A DNA stretch of 64,000 nt from Proteus alimentorum (GTDB lineage Bacteria > Pseudomonadota > Gammaproteobacteria > Enterobacterales > Enterobacteriaceae): the NCBI RefSeq assembly GCF_002607735.1, contig NZ_NBVR01000018.1:124001-188000 (forward strand), read 5' to 3'. A program made the position numbers and the translations under genes. The notes under the pieces are model-generated. The model was not told the origin of the DNA. It saw nothing but the letters and a program-made list of their open reading frames with translations, and did not search any database. How positions within the stretch are numbered: position 1 is the first letter of the stretch; each line of letters opens with the position of its first letter. Positions 11,551-23,769 of the stretch are shown in pieces.

Positions 11551-12441
11551 TTATAAGGTTTGAAATATTTTTCTATTAGGCTCAGCAATCTTCTCCGATA
11601 GCTTTGTTATCGCTGAGGGATCGTTAGATTGGCGAGACTGAATGCGAAATTGTGACGGTGTCATGCCGTATTTACGTTTAAAGGCATCACAAAAATAGGC
11701 ATTACTGCCAAAACCACAGCGATGGCTTATTTGAAAAACAGAGTAATTGGAAAATGTGAGGTAATTTAAAGCAATCCCCATTCTGACATCCAGCAATAGC
11801 TGGCAGAATGAGACGCCTTCTTTACTTAAATGCCGACGTAACGTTGATGGTGTGGTGAACAGCGTTTTAGCGACATCTTCCAAATGCCATTTTCTTTGAG
11901 GATCTTGCGTAATTAAATGTGTAATTGCCTGGTTTTTCGGCTCATCATAGTTAAACCGGAAGATATTTAAAATATCGATACCTTCTTGATACACCGCCAT
12001 CAAAATAAAAAATAAACATTGCTGCATAAACATGGTTTCTTGAGATGGAGAGCTATGTGGTAGCGGTAAGCACTGTTTTAAAATTCCAAAATTACTTTTT
12101 ATCACTTCAGGAGTTGATAAATGGTAAGCAGGAAGGTGGCTTGTGAGTGGCGAGCTAGATTTAATTAAAGGTTTTAGTAAAGAGAAAACAGACTGAAGCT
12201 CTGTTTCACATAATACAAGAGTGTGTAGTTCAATAGATTTATGCGTAAATTGGCTGACTATATCGCAAGAAACTTGACTGTATTTCGGAATAATAAGCGT
12301 TAAATGGGTTGATACATCAATAGTTTGCCCATTGATGCAAATAGTACCTTTTGCGCCACTAACCATCGCTATCATCGGGTTTTCGATGTAAAACGTTTTT
12401 AAAGACATCTGGTTAGAGGACAGGATATGTTTGTATTCCAT
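11551..12441 (-). CDS. ureR: Urease operon activator UreR (AraC family)
   Basis: This 296-residue AraC/XylS-type regulator is transcribed away from ureD. In Proteus, UreR binds urea and activates both ureD and its own promoter. The N-terminal part would bind the effector. The C-terminal part carries two helix-turn-helix motifs ([21 protein letters not shown], then [20 protein letters not shown]) and the signature YGMTPSQFR. Length is close to the roughly 293 residues known for P. mirabilis. The start has AGGAGATC upstream. It is placed divergently 494 bases from ureD and ends 5 bases from mtgA. Confidence 0.95.
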   Translation of the reverse strand: MEYKHILSSNQMSLKTFYIENPMIAMVSGAKGTICINGQTIDVSTHLTLIIPKYSQVSCDIVSQFTHKSIELHTLVLCETELQSVFSLLKPLIKSSSPLTSHLPAYHLSTPEVIKSNFGILKQCLPLPHSSPSQETMFMQQCLFFILMAVYQEGIDILNIFRFNYDEPKNQAITHLITQDPQRKWHLEDVAKTLFTTPSTLRRHLSKEGVSFCQLLLDVRMGIALNYLTFSNYSVFQISHRCGFGSNAYFCDAFKRKYGMTPSQFRIQSRQSNDPSAITKLSEKIAEPNRKIFQTL

Positions 12442-12935
12442 GATCTCCTATATACCGTAGGCAAGTTAAGCATTAATCGTGCTTAAATGAACAATACTCA
12501 AAATTAGCTCATTGGTTGTATAAACTGATAAGCCACGTCTAGAATAATAAATAGAGAGATTATTCTAATTTAAATTAGTGTTGTCATGCAAAGCAGAATG
12601 AGAGTGAAGCAGAATATAATCTTGTTGATAAAACATGACAATATAGATATTTGCTCATTTTTTACATTTATTTTAAACAGTGTTATTTTTTCTAAATAAA
12701 TTGTTATTTATTCAAAACGCATTTTTCGTAATAAGGTGTAGAATCGCGCGTCACAGACGAAGGAGATTATCCTGCTGTTAGGATATCACTGTTTGTTTTT
12801 TATTCACACCCTATCCAACATTCATTAGCTTATTTTCTATTTGATTTTGAATGACTCAATCTTATGGATAGCGCTGTATGTATTCACGTATTTTCCTGAT
12901 TTATTGATAATTTTGCCGAGTTGGCAGGAGTGAGT
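12442..12935. promoter_or_regulatory. ureR-ureD divergent control region
   Basis: This 494-base non-coding stretch must hold the UreR-dependent promoters. It is AT-rich with several A/T tracts (for example around 12655-12720), the kind of bent DNA bound by H-NS in the equivalent P. mirabilis region. A -10-like TAGAAT lies at 12739-12744 with no good -35, as expected of an activator-dependent promoter. A small inverted repeat (TATCCT, 6 bases, AGGATA) lies near 12768-12785 in the presumed ureD leader. I could not place UreR operators with confidence. Confidence 0.6.
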
Positions 12936-13772
12936 ATGTCTGACTTTTCAGGGAAGGGTTGGCTTGCTGAAATCGTTTTACGTTATGAAGTGAAACGCGA
13001 AATAACACGTCTTACAGAAAAGCGCCATATCGGTCCATTAATGGTTCAGCGTCCTTTTTATCCTGAGCAAGGTATTGCACACACCTATTTGCTTCATCCC
13101 CCTGGCGGCGTGGTGGGTGGCGATAAGCTATTGATCAATATTGATGTGCAGCCTCAAGCGCACGCGTTGCTCACAACACCCGGGGCCACTAAGTTTTACC
13201 GTAGTGCGGGCGGTGTTGCTCGGCAAATTCAAACCTTAAAAGTAGCCGATAATGGCTTTTTAGAGTGGTTACCTCAAGAAAATATCTTTTTTCCTGAAGC
13301 CCAAGTTCGCCTAGAAACGCATATTCATGTTGCCTCTACGAGCAAGTTTATTGGCTGGGAAATTCAATGTTTTGGTCGCCCCGTTTTAAATGAATGGTTT
13401 GAAAATGGCAATGTAAAAGGGCGGTTAAATTTCTATATCGATGAAAAGCTGACATTAACTGAGTCGCTTTTTGTCGATGGTTTACAAAAAAGATCGGCTG
13501 CCATGCGTGAATTTCCGATGTTGGGGTCACTTTATATTTATCCCGCAACGGATGAATTAAAAAGCCTTATTCAACAAAGTATCGAGGTTTTCTCCGCTTC
13601 TTATGATCATGTTATTGAATATGGTTTAACGGATGTAGACGGTATTTTAGTTTTACGGTTATTAGGCTCTCAAACAGAGCCGATGATGGCGTGTTTTGCT
13701 CAAGTTTGGCAAACCGTCAGACAACACTGGTTAGGGTATTGTCCTGAGCCGCCTCGTATATGGGCGACATAA
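12936..13772 (+). CDS. ureD: Urease accessory protein UreD
   Basis: UreD (UreH elsewhere) is the first gene of the urease operon. It docks on the UreABC apoenzyme and, with UreF and UreG, forms the scaffold that delivers nickel and CO2 to the active site. The 278-residue sequence has the family landmarks [22 protein letters not shown] and [13 protein letters not shown], and ends [12 protein letters not shown] as in P. mirabilis. The ATG at 12936 has a textbook AGGAG at 12926-12930. The frame extends five codons further back to a TTG at 12921 that would overlap the ribosome site, so the ATG is preferred. Confidence 0.96.
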   Translation: MSDFSGKGWLAEIVLRYEVKREITRLTEKRHIGPLMVQRPFYPEQGIAHTYLLHPPGGVVGGDKLLINIDVQPQAHALLTTPGATKFYRSAGGVARQIQTLKVADNGFLEWLPQENIFFPEAQVRLETHIHVASTSKFIGWEIQCFGRPVLNEWFENGNVKGRLNFYIDEKLTLTESLFVDGLQKRSAAMREFPMLGSLYIYPATDELKSLIQQSIEVFSASYDHVIEYGLTDVDGILVLRLLGSQTEPMMACFAQVWQTVRQHWLGYCPEPPRIWAT

Positions 13773-13793
13773 TCGTTAATTTTAGGAGCAGAA

Positions 13794-14096
13794 ATGGAAT
13801 TAACACCAAGAGAAAAAGATAAATTACTGCTTTTTACAGCGGGTCTTGTTGCTGAAAGACGTTTAGCGAAAGGGCTTAAGCTTAATTATCCTGAAGCGGT
13901 TGCACTTATCAGTTGCGCCATTATGGAAGGGGCGAGAGAAGGTAAAACGGTTGCCCAATTGATGAGTGAAGGGCGCACTGTTTTGACTGCAGAACAAGTC
14001 ATGGAAGGTGTGCCCGAAATGATAAAAGATATTCAAGTGGAATGTACATTCCCTGATGGTACAAAACTTGTTTCTATTCATGATCCTATTGTGTAG
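13794..14096 (+). CDS. ureA: Urease gamma subunit
   Basis: UreA is the smallest structural subunit (100 residues, the usual length) of the nickel enzyme that hydrolyses urea to ammonia and carbamate. It begins [17 protein letters not shown] and contains the family block [19 protein letters not shown] and the C-terminal [19 protein letters not shown] ribosome site (AGGAG) precedes the ATG. It lies 21 bases after ureD and 8 bases before ureB, so it is co-transcribed. Gamma and beta are separate here, unlike the fused subunit of Helicobacter. Confidence 0.97.
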   Translation: MELTPREKDKLLLFTAGLVAERRLAKGLKLNYPEAVALISCAIMEGAREGKTVAQLMSEGRTVLTAEQVMEGVPEMIKDIQVECTFPDGTKLVSIHDPIV

Positions 14097-14104
14097 GTAA
14101 CAAC

Positions 14105-16131
<2,027 letters not shown>

Positions 16132-16157
16132 ACCGCGTTTTACCGAGAATGTAGAGA

Positions 16158-16655
16158 ATGAAAAGATTTACTCAACTTATTGATAAACAAAAAGCGTTTG
16201 AAACAGCAACGTCAGAAGAACAGGCTCTTACTCTGTGCTTAACAATGGATGAAAGAACCAAAAGCCGTTTAAAAGTGACATTAAGTGATGGACAAGAAGC
16301 GGGGCTATTTTTGCCTCGTGGTACGGTGCTAAAAGAGGGCGATATCTTACTATCAGAAGATAATACGTTGGTAACCATTGAAGCGGCAAAAGAGCAAGTT
16401 TCAACCGTATATAGTGACGATCCCCTGTTATTGGCTCGTGTTTGTTACCACTTAGGTAATCGTCATGTTCCATTACAAATCGAAGCAGGTTGGTGCCGTT
16501 ATTTTCATGATCATGTTCTAGATGATATGGCGAGAGGTTTAGGTGCCAATGTGGTGGTGGGTTTAGAGAAATACCAGCCTGAGCCGGGCGCTTATGGTGG
16601 ATCGTCTGGTGGTCATCATCATCATCACTCTCATGACGATCATCATCATCACTAA
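16158..16655 (+). CDS. ureE: Urease nickel metallochaperone UreE
   Basis: UreE (165 residues) carries nickel to the UreDFG-urease complex. The N-terminal beta-sandwich domain includes the PRGTVLKEGD block, and the ferredoxin-like domain carries the ACYHLGNRH-like motif (here VCYHLGNRHVPLQ) with the interface nickel-binding histidine. The last 15 residues contain ten histidines, interrupted by a Ser and two Asp, after a Gly/Ser linker; such tails bind several extra nickel ions in Proteus and Klebsiella UreE. It lies 26 bases after ureC and 24 bases before ureF. Confidence 0.96.
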   Translation: MKRFTQLIDKQKAFETATSEEQALTLCLTMDERTKSRLKVTLSDGQEAGLFLPRGTVLKEGDILLSEDNTLVTIEAAKEQVSTVYSDDPLLLARVCYHLGNRHVPLQIEAGWCRYFHDHVLDDMARGLGANVVVGLEKYQPEPGAYGGSSGGHHHHHSHDDHHHH

Positions 16656-16679
16656 TTATTTGAATAAGGGAGTCTATTG

Positions 16680-17345
16680 ATGCTTGCAGATCTGCGCTTA
16701 TATCAATTAGTCAGTCCTTCTTTACCTGTGGGATCGTTTACTTATTCTCAAGGGTTAGAGTGGGCGATTGAAAAGGGGTGGGTTTGTTGTCCTCAAACAT
16801 TAGCGGATTGGCTAAGTACCCAAATGACCGGTACTTTAGCAACGTTAGAGCTCCCTATCTTACGGCGATTACAAGAAAATTTGGCACAAGCGAAAATGAG
16901 TGACGTAAAATATTGGTGTGATTTTATTGTCGCAAGTCGTGAAACCAAAGAATTAAGACAAGAAGAGCGCCAACGAGGTATCGCTTTTGCTCGTTTACTT
17001 CCTCAACTCGATATTGAGTTAGATGCAACTTTACAAGCGTGTGTAAAACAGACACAACTCATGGCGTTTGCGTTAGCCGCTGTGAAATGGAATATCTCCT
17101 CTGAAAAGTTATGTTGTGCTTACGCTTGGGGTTGGCTTGAAAATACCGTGATGTCAGGCGTAAAACTGATCCCATTAGGGCAAAGTGCGGGGCAGAAAAT
17201 ATTGTTTACATTAGCAGAGCAGATCCCTGCCATTGTTGAGCAATCCGCACATTGGCCAACGGAAGATATTGGGAGTTTTACACCCGCGCAAATTATTGCC
17301 AGTAGTCGCCATGAAACACAATACACTCGACTTTTTCGTTCATGA
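16680..17345 (+). CDS. ureF: Urease accessory protein UreF
   Basis: UreF (221 residues) is an all-helical accessory protein that bridges UreD and UreG and gates GTP hydrolysis during nickel insertion. The N terminus carries the family signature [31 protein letters not shown] and the near-C-terminal [15 protein letters not shown] also match. The start is the ATG at 16680, preceded by AAGGGAG; a TTG one codon earlier is in frame but less likely. The gene ends 9 bases before ureG. Confidence 0.95.
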   Translation: MLADLRLYQLVSPSLPVGSFTYSQGLEWAIEKGWVCCPQTLADWLSTQMTGTLATLELPILRRLQENLAQAKMSDVKYWCDFIVASRETKELRQEERQRGIAFARLLPQLDIELDATLQACVKQTQLMAFALAAVKWNISSEKLCCAYAWGWLENTVMSGVKLIPLGQSAGQKILFTLAEQIPAIVEQSAHWPTEDIGSFTPAQIIASSRHETQYTRLFRS

Positions 17346-17354
17346 GAAATCTAT

Positions 17355-17972
17355 ATGCAAGAATATAATCAACCACTACGTATTGGTATTGGTGGTCCTG
17401 TTGGATCAGGAAAAACAGCACTGTTAGAAGTTCTTTGTAAAGCAATGCGCGACACTTATGAAATCGCCGTTGTGACTAACGATATTTATACCCAAGAAGA
17501 TGCCAAGATCTTAACGCGTGCTGAAGCATTAGATGCGGATCGTATTATTGGTGTCGAAACGGGAGGTTGTCCTCATACTGCTATTCGTGAAGATGCATCA
17601 ATGAATCTTGCGGCAGTTGAAGAATTAGCTATGCGCCACAAAAATCTTGATATCGTTTTTGTGGAAAGCGGTGGTGATAACTTAAGTGCGACATTTAGCC
17701 CTGAGCTTGCTGATTTAACCATTTACGTGATTGATGTGGCCGAAGGGGAAAAAATTCCACGTAAAGGTGGCCCCGGTATTACACATTCAGATCTATTAGT
17801 GATTAATAAAATCGACCTAGCACCTTATGTTGGTGCCTCATTAGAAGTTATGGAAGCAGACACAGCAAGAATGCGTCCGGTGAAGCCCTATGTTTTCACA
17901 AATCTAAAAGAAAAAGTGGGCTTGGAAACAATTATCGATTTTATCATTGATAAAGGGATGTTAAGACGCTAA
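17355..17972 (+). CDS. ureG: Urease accessory GTPase UreG
   Basis: UreG (205 residues) is the SIMIBI-class GTPase that powers nickel insertion. [13 protein letters not shown] is the Walker A loop, [15 protein letters not shown] contains the conserved Cys-Pro-His nickel site at the dimer interface, [20 protein letters not shown] is the switch region, and NKIDLA is the guanine-specificity motif. It is the last gene of the operon. A 15-bp inverted repeat follows 39 bases after its stop. Confidence 0.97.
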   Translation: MQEYNQPLRIGIGGPVGSGKTALLEVLCKAMRDTYEIAVVTNDIYTQEDAKILTRAEALDADRIIGVETGGCPHTAIREDASMNLAAVEELAMRHKNLDIVFVESGGDNLSATFSPELADLTIYVIDVAEGEKIPRKGGPGITHSDLLVINKIDLAPYVGASLEVMEADTARMRPVKPYVFTNLKEKVGLETIIDFIIDKGMLRR

Positions 17973-18011
17973 CAGCTTGTTGAGTAAAGGCGAGTGTTAG
18001 TCGAGAAAAAA

Positions 18012-18054
18012 CTGACAGTATCGGTCATTTTCTTATAAAGACCGATACTGTCAG
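18012..18054. terminator. Bidirectional terminator between ureG and dolP
   Basis: CTGACAGTATCGGTC (18012-18026) and its exact complement (18040-18054) form a 15-bp stem with a 13-base loop. On the minus strand the stem is followed by TTTTTTCTC, so it is an intrinsic terminator for the dolP transcript. On the plus strand only a weak T content follows, so for ureG it may act mainly as a 3'-end stem. Confidence 0.8.
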
Positions 18055-18084
18055 GGTAATATAAAAACGAGATTAGTGATGGGA

Positions 18085-18663
18085 TCAGTTAAGGTAAGTA
18101 AATGCAGTGGTTACTTTTACTACCCCTTTGGTTTCACTGGCAATTTTTGCAACAGCCGCCCCTTCTTGGCGGGTTAAAATGCCAAATAAGAACACTTCAC
18201 CATTTTCAGTAATCACTTTTACAGAAGAGGATTTTACTGAATCACTGCCTAAAATTTGAGAGCGAACTTTGGTTGTTAACCATGTATCTGAAGAGGCAGT
18301 ACCTAATGTCACAGGCTCACCTTGGCGAACTTCGTTGTAGACGTTATTCACCCCTTCAACTGTACTTGCGACCTGTTTTGCCGTATTCGCAACAGACATA
18401 TCAGGGCTTTGGCCTGTTAACAGAATATTGCCTTGATAAGCGGTAGCCACAATACGTGAATTGCTTTTCTTGATCTGTTCGTTTTTATTTAGAGCACCAG
18501 AAACTCGTGCTTCCAAGGTACCATCGTCAACTTGTTGCCCTAATGAGCGAGGATCGGTTGCAGTTTTACCCGCAACTGCGGCAGTGCCGACAACCGCTGC
18601 GCCGATACAACCTTGCAGTAAAAGTGCAGAACACAGCACTGCGGTGATAGGAAGCAATTTCAT
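18085..18663 (-). CDS. dolP: Outer-membrane lipoprotein DolP (BON domains)
   Basis: DolP (YraP) is a 192-residue outer-membrane lipoprotein needed for envelope integrity. In E. coli it localises to division sites and interacts with the BAM complex. A signal peptide ends in the lipobox LLLQGC, making Cys19 the lipidated residue. Two BON domains follow: about residues 45-115 (RVSGALNKNEQIKKSN...ILLTGQSPD) and 120-190 (TKVRSQILGSDSVKSSSVKV...FLFGILTRQEG). It starts 9 bases after diaA ends, giving the conserved diaA-dolP pair. Confidence 0.95.
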   Translation of the reverse strand: MKLLPITAVLCSALLLQGCIGAAVVGTAAVAGKTATDPRSLGQQVDDGTLEARVSGALNKNEQIKKSNSRIVATAYQGNILLTGQSPDMSVANTAKQVASTVEGVNNVYNEVRQGEPVTLGTASSDTWLTTKVRSQILGSDSVKSSSVKVITENGEVFLFGILTRQEGAAVAKIASETKGVVKVTTAFTYLN

Positions 18664-18672
18664 AGTAACTCC

Positions 18673-19263
18673 TTAGTCATCCTGATGTGGGAATAATGTA
18701 TTATCAATTAAATCACAGAGACAATTGACTGTTAGCATCTGAACTTCCTGTATTCTGACGGTACGTTGAGATGGAATACGAATTTCAACGTCTTGAGGGC
18801 CTAATAATCCGGCAAGCTCTCCGCCATCATAACCTGTTAATGCAACAATGGTCATATCTCGTGTAACAGCGGCTTCAACGGCTTTAATAATACTTCTGCT
18901 GTTACCGTGAGTTGAGATAGCAAGTAGCACATCTCCAGCTTGTCCTAATGCACGCACTTGTTTTGCATAGATTTCATCGTGCTGCTGATTCCCCATAATC
19001 GCAGTCATCACAACGCTATCTGTGTTTAACGATAAAGCAGGCAAGCTTGGGCGCTCTGTTTCAAAACGATGGATCATGCTTGCGGCAAATCGCTGTGCTG
19101 TTGCTGCTGAGCTACCGTTTCCACAGCTTAATATTTTATGGCCGTTTAACAAAGATTGAACCATCATCATGGCGGCTCTGGAAATGGCATCTGGTAATGC
19201 TTCTGCTGCTGCAATTTGAGTTTGAATACTCTCTGTAAAGCAGACTTTGATTCTATCAAGCAC
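18673..19263 (-). CDS. diaA: DnaA initiator-associating protein DiaA
   Basis: DiaA is a 196-residue SIS-domain protein that forms tetramers, binds DnaA and promotes assembly of initiation complexes at oriC. The phosphosugar-isomerase-like motifs [27 protein letters not shown] and [14 protein letters not shown] are intact. Length is identical to E. coli DiaA (196). It lies 22 bases after yraN and 9 bases before dolP on the same strand, as in other Enterobacterales. Confidence 0.95.
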   Translation of the reverse strand: MLDRIKVCFTESIQTQIAAAEALPDAISRAAMMMVQSLLNGHKILSCGNGSSAATAQRFAASMIHRFETERPSLPALSLNTDSVVMTAIMGNQQHDEIYAKQVRALGQAGDVLLAISTHGNSRSIIKAVEAAVTRDMTIVALTGYDGGELAGLLGPQDVEIRIPSQRTVRIQEVQMLTVNCLCDLIDNTLFPHQDD

Positions 19264-19285
19264 GTTAAGACCTATATAATCTAAT

Positions 19286-19663
19286 TTAACGAATAAATTC
19301 CGTATAATCGAGAATGTTTTTTAGCCATATTAGCTGGCGTTGATTAAATGCACAAATATCAAAACGACAGTCTGAAGTTTCAATACTTTCTTGGCGTTGT
19401 GCTAACCAACATTTTGCTGTACGCCATAAGCGACGCCGTTTTGAGGTCGTAATAGAGCTTATTGCATCACCAAATAAGATGTTACGTCTAAAACGAACCT
19501 CAACAAATACCCATGTCCTCTTTTCCTGCATAATAAGATCAATTTCTCCACAGGGATATCGGACATTACGCTCAATCAATATTAATCCTTGTTGGCGTAA
19601 ATATTTTAGCGCTTTTTGTTCGTAGTATAGCCCTAAAAAATAAGGGCTTTTAGAAAAAATCAT
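19286..19663 (-). CDS. yraN: YraN, UPF0102 endonuclease-like protein
   Basis: This 125-residue protein belongs to UPF0102, a family with a predicted Holliday-junction-resolvase-type nuclease fold and no firmly assigned role. The signature [15 protein letters not shown]...[10 protein letters not shown] retains the Glu, Asp and Glu expected at the active site, although the usual lysine of the E-x-K motif is Arg here. It sits between lpoA and diaA as in E. coli; a bidirectional hairpin separates it from lpoA. Confidence 0.85.
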   Translation of the reverse strand: MIFSKSPYFLGLYYEQKALKYLRQQGLILIERNVRYPCGEIDLIMQEKRTWVFVEVRFRRNILFGDAISSITTSKRRRLWRTAKCWLAQRQESIETSDCRFDICAFNQRQLIWLKNILDYTEFIR

Positions 19664-19691
19664 CCATGATTTCCTTCTTCATCTTGCTCAT

Positions 19692-19722
19692 AAAATAAAC
19701 CGCCTTTATGGCGGTTTATTTT
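19692..19722. terminator. Bidirectional terminator after lpoA
   Basis: AAAATAAACCGCC (19692-19704) and GGCGGTTTATTTT (19710-19722) form a 13-bp stem with a 5-base loop and T-rich flanks on both strands. It stands between the lpoA stop and the yraN start, so yraN-diaA-dolP must rely on readthrough or on their own promoter. Confidence 0.8.
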
Positions 19723-19743
19723 AATGATAACGAAATACGTGTA

Positions 19744-21510
19744 CTACTGTGTAACAGGTTCAATTTTACCTTGTTTAAATTGCATCCAAGGAAGTTGTCT
19801 ATAAACAGTACAGTTGTTTTCAACACGTAATGAACCTGAAATACCATTAAAACGTAATGTGCCTTTTGTCAGATCATTGTAATTGTTTGCTAATGACCAT
19901 GCATCAATTCCCATAGCATAAAGACGCATTAATGAGTAATCGTTCGCAAATTTGCTTGATGCTTTTTGCATTAACGGCAAATTAGCGCCAGTCATCAATG
20001 GAATATCACTAAATTGAATACCCTCCATCTCCATACGGAAATCAGGGCCTGTTCCACCTTGGTTACTACGCGAACTAACATAAATTGGTGGACGCTTTTG
20101 GGTACTGATTGCCATATCAATCATTGGTTTAATTAAGGTTAATTCATCGCTAGTCGCAATGATGTAAACCGAATCAATGGCACCACCTGCTGAGGGAATA
20201 GATTGCGTCTCTAACGGTAAAGGTGCATTAGCGGTTGGTAGAACAGGCGTACCTGTCATACGAATACCCACACCACGGTTAATAGAAGCTTTTAAGCTTT
20301 CAACAGAACTAAATGTTTGTTGTAGAACAGTACCGCCACCCGTGCGTTGCCATTCATCAGCAAAGGTTTGTGCCATTCTTTGGCCAAATTTATTATCAGG
20401 AACAATAATTAATGGGTTTGATTTTTGTTGCTGACGTAAATGTTGTGCCGCATTACGGGTTTCATCTTCTGGTGAAAGAGAGAAGAAACAAACAGTTGTC
20501 GCTGAAGGAACACTATCTAATTCATTTAATGCTAATACAGGTAAGCCACTTTGAAGCTCTATCGTCTTCATGACTTCAGGTTTTAGCAGTGGTCCGACAA
20601 TTAAGTTGGCACCGTCTTGCTGTACTTTTTTCAGTAAAACGTCGATAGATTGGCTATTGGTATCGTAAACAATCACTTGGCGAGAGTTTTGTGCAATAGG
20701 ATCAAGTTGAACGGTCATATTACCTGAAAAAGCCTCCGTTTCTTTTTCTTCTTTTACTTGATTTGTTTCACTATTATCAGTGGTATCTTTAGCTGTATTT
20801 GGATCTGTTGTTGGCGTTTCAGTATTGCTGATACCTAACTCTTCTAAAATTGATGCAAGGCTGTCATCTTTTTTAGGCTCTTGTGGCGCTGTAGGCATCG
20901 CTTGAGGTTGAGGTAAACCACTTTGTGCATCAAGGAAGCCTTGACGAATAGCTTCACCAAAGACTTTCGCTTGCCCTGTTAACGGTAATAATAACGCGAT
21001 TTGGCTACTCGTGCTTACTGAGGGTTGTGAAAGACGTAATAATGACGCAGGAAGTGTTAATGCTGCTGGGTTACGAGGATAGCGAGTTTGCCATTCTCTG
21101 ACCGCTGTTGATAACTTATCAGCATCATCTTTGTTGTATTCATAGGTATTCAGTAAATCTAACCAACCTTGCAGCGTATTTTCATCTGCTTTGATAACAG
21201 CACTACGGCGTTGCTCTGGTGTGAGTTTGGTTAGTGTGAGCCAGGTATCATCAATATTTTTCTGATGCAGTTGAGGATCAGTAATTAATGTTTCTAACCC
21301 AATATAGGCTCTAATAACATCTAAAGATGCTAGCCCTTGAGCGTCATCAATCACTTTTTGAAATTGTTTCATCTCCATTTCTGCTTTTGCAGCGGGAGTG
21401 AGAGGTTGTTCTTGTTGCCCCGTCAGGGTACAACCTGACATAATCAGCGCAGAGAGTATCGCAGTATAGGATAAACCTGTTTTAAAACGCACAAAAATTG
21501 AGGAAAGCAT
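19744..21510 (-). CDS. lpoA: Penicillin-binding protein activator LpoA
   Basis: LpoA is an outer-membrane lipoprotein that reaches through the periplasm to stimulate PBP1A. The signal peptide ends SALIMSGC, with Cys27 lipidated. An N-terminal helical (TPR-like) domain is followed by an acidic, Thr/Glu/Asp-rich linker (about residues 205-265) and a C-terminal type I periplasmic-binding-protein fold (LPLTGQAKVFGEAIRQGF earlier, then GPLLKPEV, IIVPDNKFGQRM). At 588 residues it is about 90 shorter than E. coli LpoA (678), mainly in the N-terminal half. It is divergent from rsmI, 61 bases away. Confidence 0.93.
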   Translation of the reverse strand: MLSSIFVRFKTGLSYTAILSALIMSGCTLTGQQEQPLTPAAKAEMEMKQFQKVIDDAQGLASLDVIRAYIGLETLITDPQLHQKNIDDTWLTLTKLTPEQRRSAVIKADENTLQGWLDLLNTYEYNKDDADKLSTAVREWQTRYPRNPAALTLPASLLRLSQPSVSTSSQIALLLPLTGQAKVFGEAIRQGFLDAQSGLPQPQAMPTAPQEPKKDDSLASILEELGISNTETPTTDPNTAKDTTDNSETNQVKEEKETEAFSGNMTVQLDPIAQNSRQVIVYDTNSQSIDVLLKKVQQDGANLIVGPLLKPEVMKTIELQSGLPVLALNELDSVPSATTVCFFSLSPEDETRNAAQHLRQQQKSNPLIIVPDNKFGQRMAQTFADEWQRTGGGTVLQQTFSSVESLKASINRGVGIRMTGTPVLPTANAPLPLETQSIPSAGGAIDSVYIIATSDELTLIKPMIDMAISTQKRPPIYVSSRSNQGGTGPDFRMEMEGIQFSDIPLMTGANLPLMQKASSKFANDYSLMRLYAMGIDAWSLANNYNDLTKGTLRFNGISGSLRVENNCTVYRQLPWMQFKQGKIEPVTQ

Positions 21511-21571
21511 ACTGTACCCAGTGATGTTTTATAATTATGCTCAATTTTAAATCGGTCATTCGGAATAAACA

Positions 21572-22450
21572 ATGAATCAACCTAATCGAGCAGCGGTAAC
21601 GACATCCACACTGTACATAGTACCCACACCTATTGGTAATCTGGGCGATATCACCCAGCGGGCACTTGATGTGCTGTCTCATGTCGATTTAATTGCTGCA
21701 GAAGATACCCGTCATACTGGGCTTCTATTACAGCACTTTGCCATTAACGCACGTTTGTATGCGTTACATGATCATAATGAACAGCAAAAAGCGGATCAAT
21801 TAATCAGCAAATTACAACAGGGGCTAAGTATCGCATTAGTCTCTGATGCAGGTACACCATTAATTAACGATCCTGGCTATCATTTAGTCAATCAATGTCG
21901 TAAGAATGGTATCAATGTCGTACCATTACCCGGTGCTTGTGCCGCTATTACGGCACTGTCTGCGGCAGGGCTCCCTTCTGATCGTTTTTGTTATGAAGGC
22001 TTTTTGCCAGCAAAAACAAAAAGTCGTCAGGATTGTTTACGCGCATTATCCGAAGAGCCTCGTACATTGATTTTTTATGAATCAACACATCGGCTGTTAG
22101 ATAGTTTAGCTGATATGGTGACAGTTTGGGGTGAAGATCGCTACGTAGTATTAGCGAGAGAGCTCACAAAAACGTGGGAAACTATTCAAGGCATGCCAGT
22201 GGGTGAATTACTGAAATGGGTTCTTGAAGATGAAAATCGTCGTAAAGGTGAAATGGTATTAATTGTTGAGGGTTATGAAAAACCCGTTGATGATGATTTT
22301 TCTCCAGAAGTATTACGGACACTCGCGATTTTACAAAAAGAGTTACCACTGAAAAAAGCGGCTGCTGTCACTGCGGAGATTTATGGCGTGAAGAAAAATG
22401 CACTCTATAAACATGTCATTGAGCAAAATGGTGAAGCTTCAGGCGAGTAA
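21572..22450 (+). CDS. rsmI: 16S rRNA (cytidine1402-2'-O)-methyltransferase
   Basis: RsmI (292 residues) methylates the 2'-OH of C1402 in 16S rRNA and, with RsmH, tunes the decoding centre. It has the tetrapyrrole-methylase fold: [16 protein letters not shown] at the N terminus, AEDTRHTG, the SAM-contacting [20 protein letters not shown] and a C-terminal GEMVLIVEG. Length matches E. coli (286). It is divergent from lpoA and followed by rnpB. Confidence 0.96.
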   Translation: MNQPNRAAVTTSTLYIVPTPIGNLGDITQRALDVLSHVDLIAAEDTRHTGLLLQHFAINARLYALHDHNEQQKADQLISKLQQGLSIALVSDAGTPLINDPGYHLVNQCRKNGINVVPLPGACAAITALSAAGLPSDRFCYEGFLPAKTKSRQDCLRALSEEPRTLIFYESTHRLLDSLADMVTVWGEDRYVVLARELTKTWETIQGMPVGELLKWVLEDENRRKGEMVLIVEGYEKPVDDDFSPEVLRTLAILQKELPLKKAAAVTAEIYGVKKNALYKHVIEQNGEASGE

Positions 22451-22473
22451 AGTGATTTTTTAGCTTCTTTTGC

Positions 22474-22502
22474 TATACATTTTCTACCAAAATCCCTATA
22501 AT
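22474..22502 (+). promoter_or_regulatory. rnpB promoter
   Basis: A consensus -10 (TATAAT, 22497-22502) lies 8 bases before the RNase P RNA start. A -35-like TATACA (22474-22479) is placed at 17-base spacing. The promoter sits just after the rsmI stop. Confidence 0.65.
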
Positions 22503-22510
22503 CCGCACCC

Positions 22511-22884
<374 letters not shown>

Positions 22885-22888
22885 CATA

Positions 22889-22930
22889 AAAACCCTCGAT
22901 TCACATTGTGTTTCGAGGGTTTTCTGTTTT
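22889..22930 (+). terminator. rnpB terminator
   Basis: AAAACCCTCGA (22889-22899) and TCGAGGGTTTT (22913-22923) form an 11-bp stem with a 13-base loop, followed by CTGTTTTT. It may also serve yhaK from the other strand. Confidence 0.85.
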
Positions 22931-22951
22931 TAAACCCATCTAAATCAACTG

Positions 22952-23656
22952 TCACGAAATAATATCAATAAACAAGCCACGAAACTCAGCCGAGCTTTTT
23001 AACGTGATACTGTGACTATCTTGGATAAAAGCCCCATCACCACACTGAATTTGCCCATTTTCGTGTGTTGACGTTTGTAAACAGGAGCCGCCTTTTATAG
23101 ATTGTAAAAAGCCTTTCTGTCCCTTTATTGGCAGTGTAATTTCATCGCCTGCTTGTAAATGAATATGATAAAGCCAAATTGTTTGCCTTAACATCAACGA
23201 GCCATCATCACCAGTAGGTGAAGCTAACAATTGATATTTTAAGTTTTCATCTAAAGCCAATTTTTGTGAAGCTACACTTTCTTGTTGTGGACACGCATTT
23301 AGCCACAACTGGATACGGGTTAACGGCGTATCAGGGCTGCTATTTTTCTCAATATATGTTTCAGTATTATGCGGTGAAATAAGTAAGCACTCATTTTCTT
23401 TTGCCGTCACTGTACGTCCCATATTATCAAGGTATGTCGCTTCTCCTTGAAGGATCAAGTTAACGACATCAACATGAGGATAAGTCTTTGCTTTAAATTC
23501 AGAATTTGGGGCAAGCACTTCTTGGTTGAGAACTCTTAGTGTGCCATAGTCTAAAAAATGAGGGTCAAAGTAGTGGCCAAAGGAAAATGTGTAGCGAGCT
23601 TGTAGCCAACCATAATCCGCTTTACCACATTGTTGTGCTGTTCTGTATTTTATCAT
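22952..23656 (-). CDS. yhaK: Pirin-like cupin protein YhaK
   Basis: YhaK is a cytoplasmic bicupin of the pirin-related family; the E. coli protein (233 residues) has been described as redox-sensitive, with no certain substrate. The first cupin shows ARYTFSFGHYFDP and TYPHVDVVNLILQGEATY; the second ends CGDGAFIQDSHSITL. The start chosen is the ATG at 23656 (MIKYRTAQQCG, 234 residues), which matches the E. coli N terminus. The frame extends 13 codons further to 23695, and neither start has a strong ribosome site. It is divergent from yhaJ. Confidence 0.88.
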   Translation of the reverse strand: MIKYRTAQQCGKADYGWLQARYTFSFGHYFDPHFLDYGTLRVLNQEVLAPNSEFKAKTYPHVDVVNLILQGEATYLDNMGRTVTAKENECLLISPHNTETYIEKNSSPDTPLTRIQLWLNACPQQESVASQKLALDENLKYQLLASPTGDDGSLMLRQTIWLYHIHLQAGDEITLPIKGQKGFLQSIKGGSCLQTSTHENGQIQCGDGAFIQDSHSITLKSSAEFRGLFIDIIS

Positions 23657-23769
23657 AGCGGTATTTTTCGAGTAGATTATCAATATATTTATCATAGAGG
23701 TATGGACTGTCTATTGTTAGCAAGTTAATCTGGTGCCTATAATCAAATTATTTGATAGAGATAAGTATA

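Noticed and set aside
12768-12785. Small inverted repeat in the ureD leader as a riboswitch
   Set aside because: Only a 6-bp stem with no recognisable riboswitch core; it is mentioned only as a local hairpin.
16615-16655. CAT repeat region as a microsatellite or CRISPR-like repeat
   Set aside because: It encodes the histidine tail of UreE; there are no spacer-repeat units. No CRISPR array was seen anywhere in the window.
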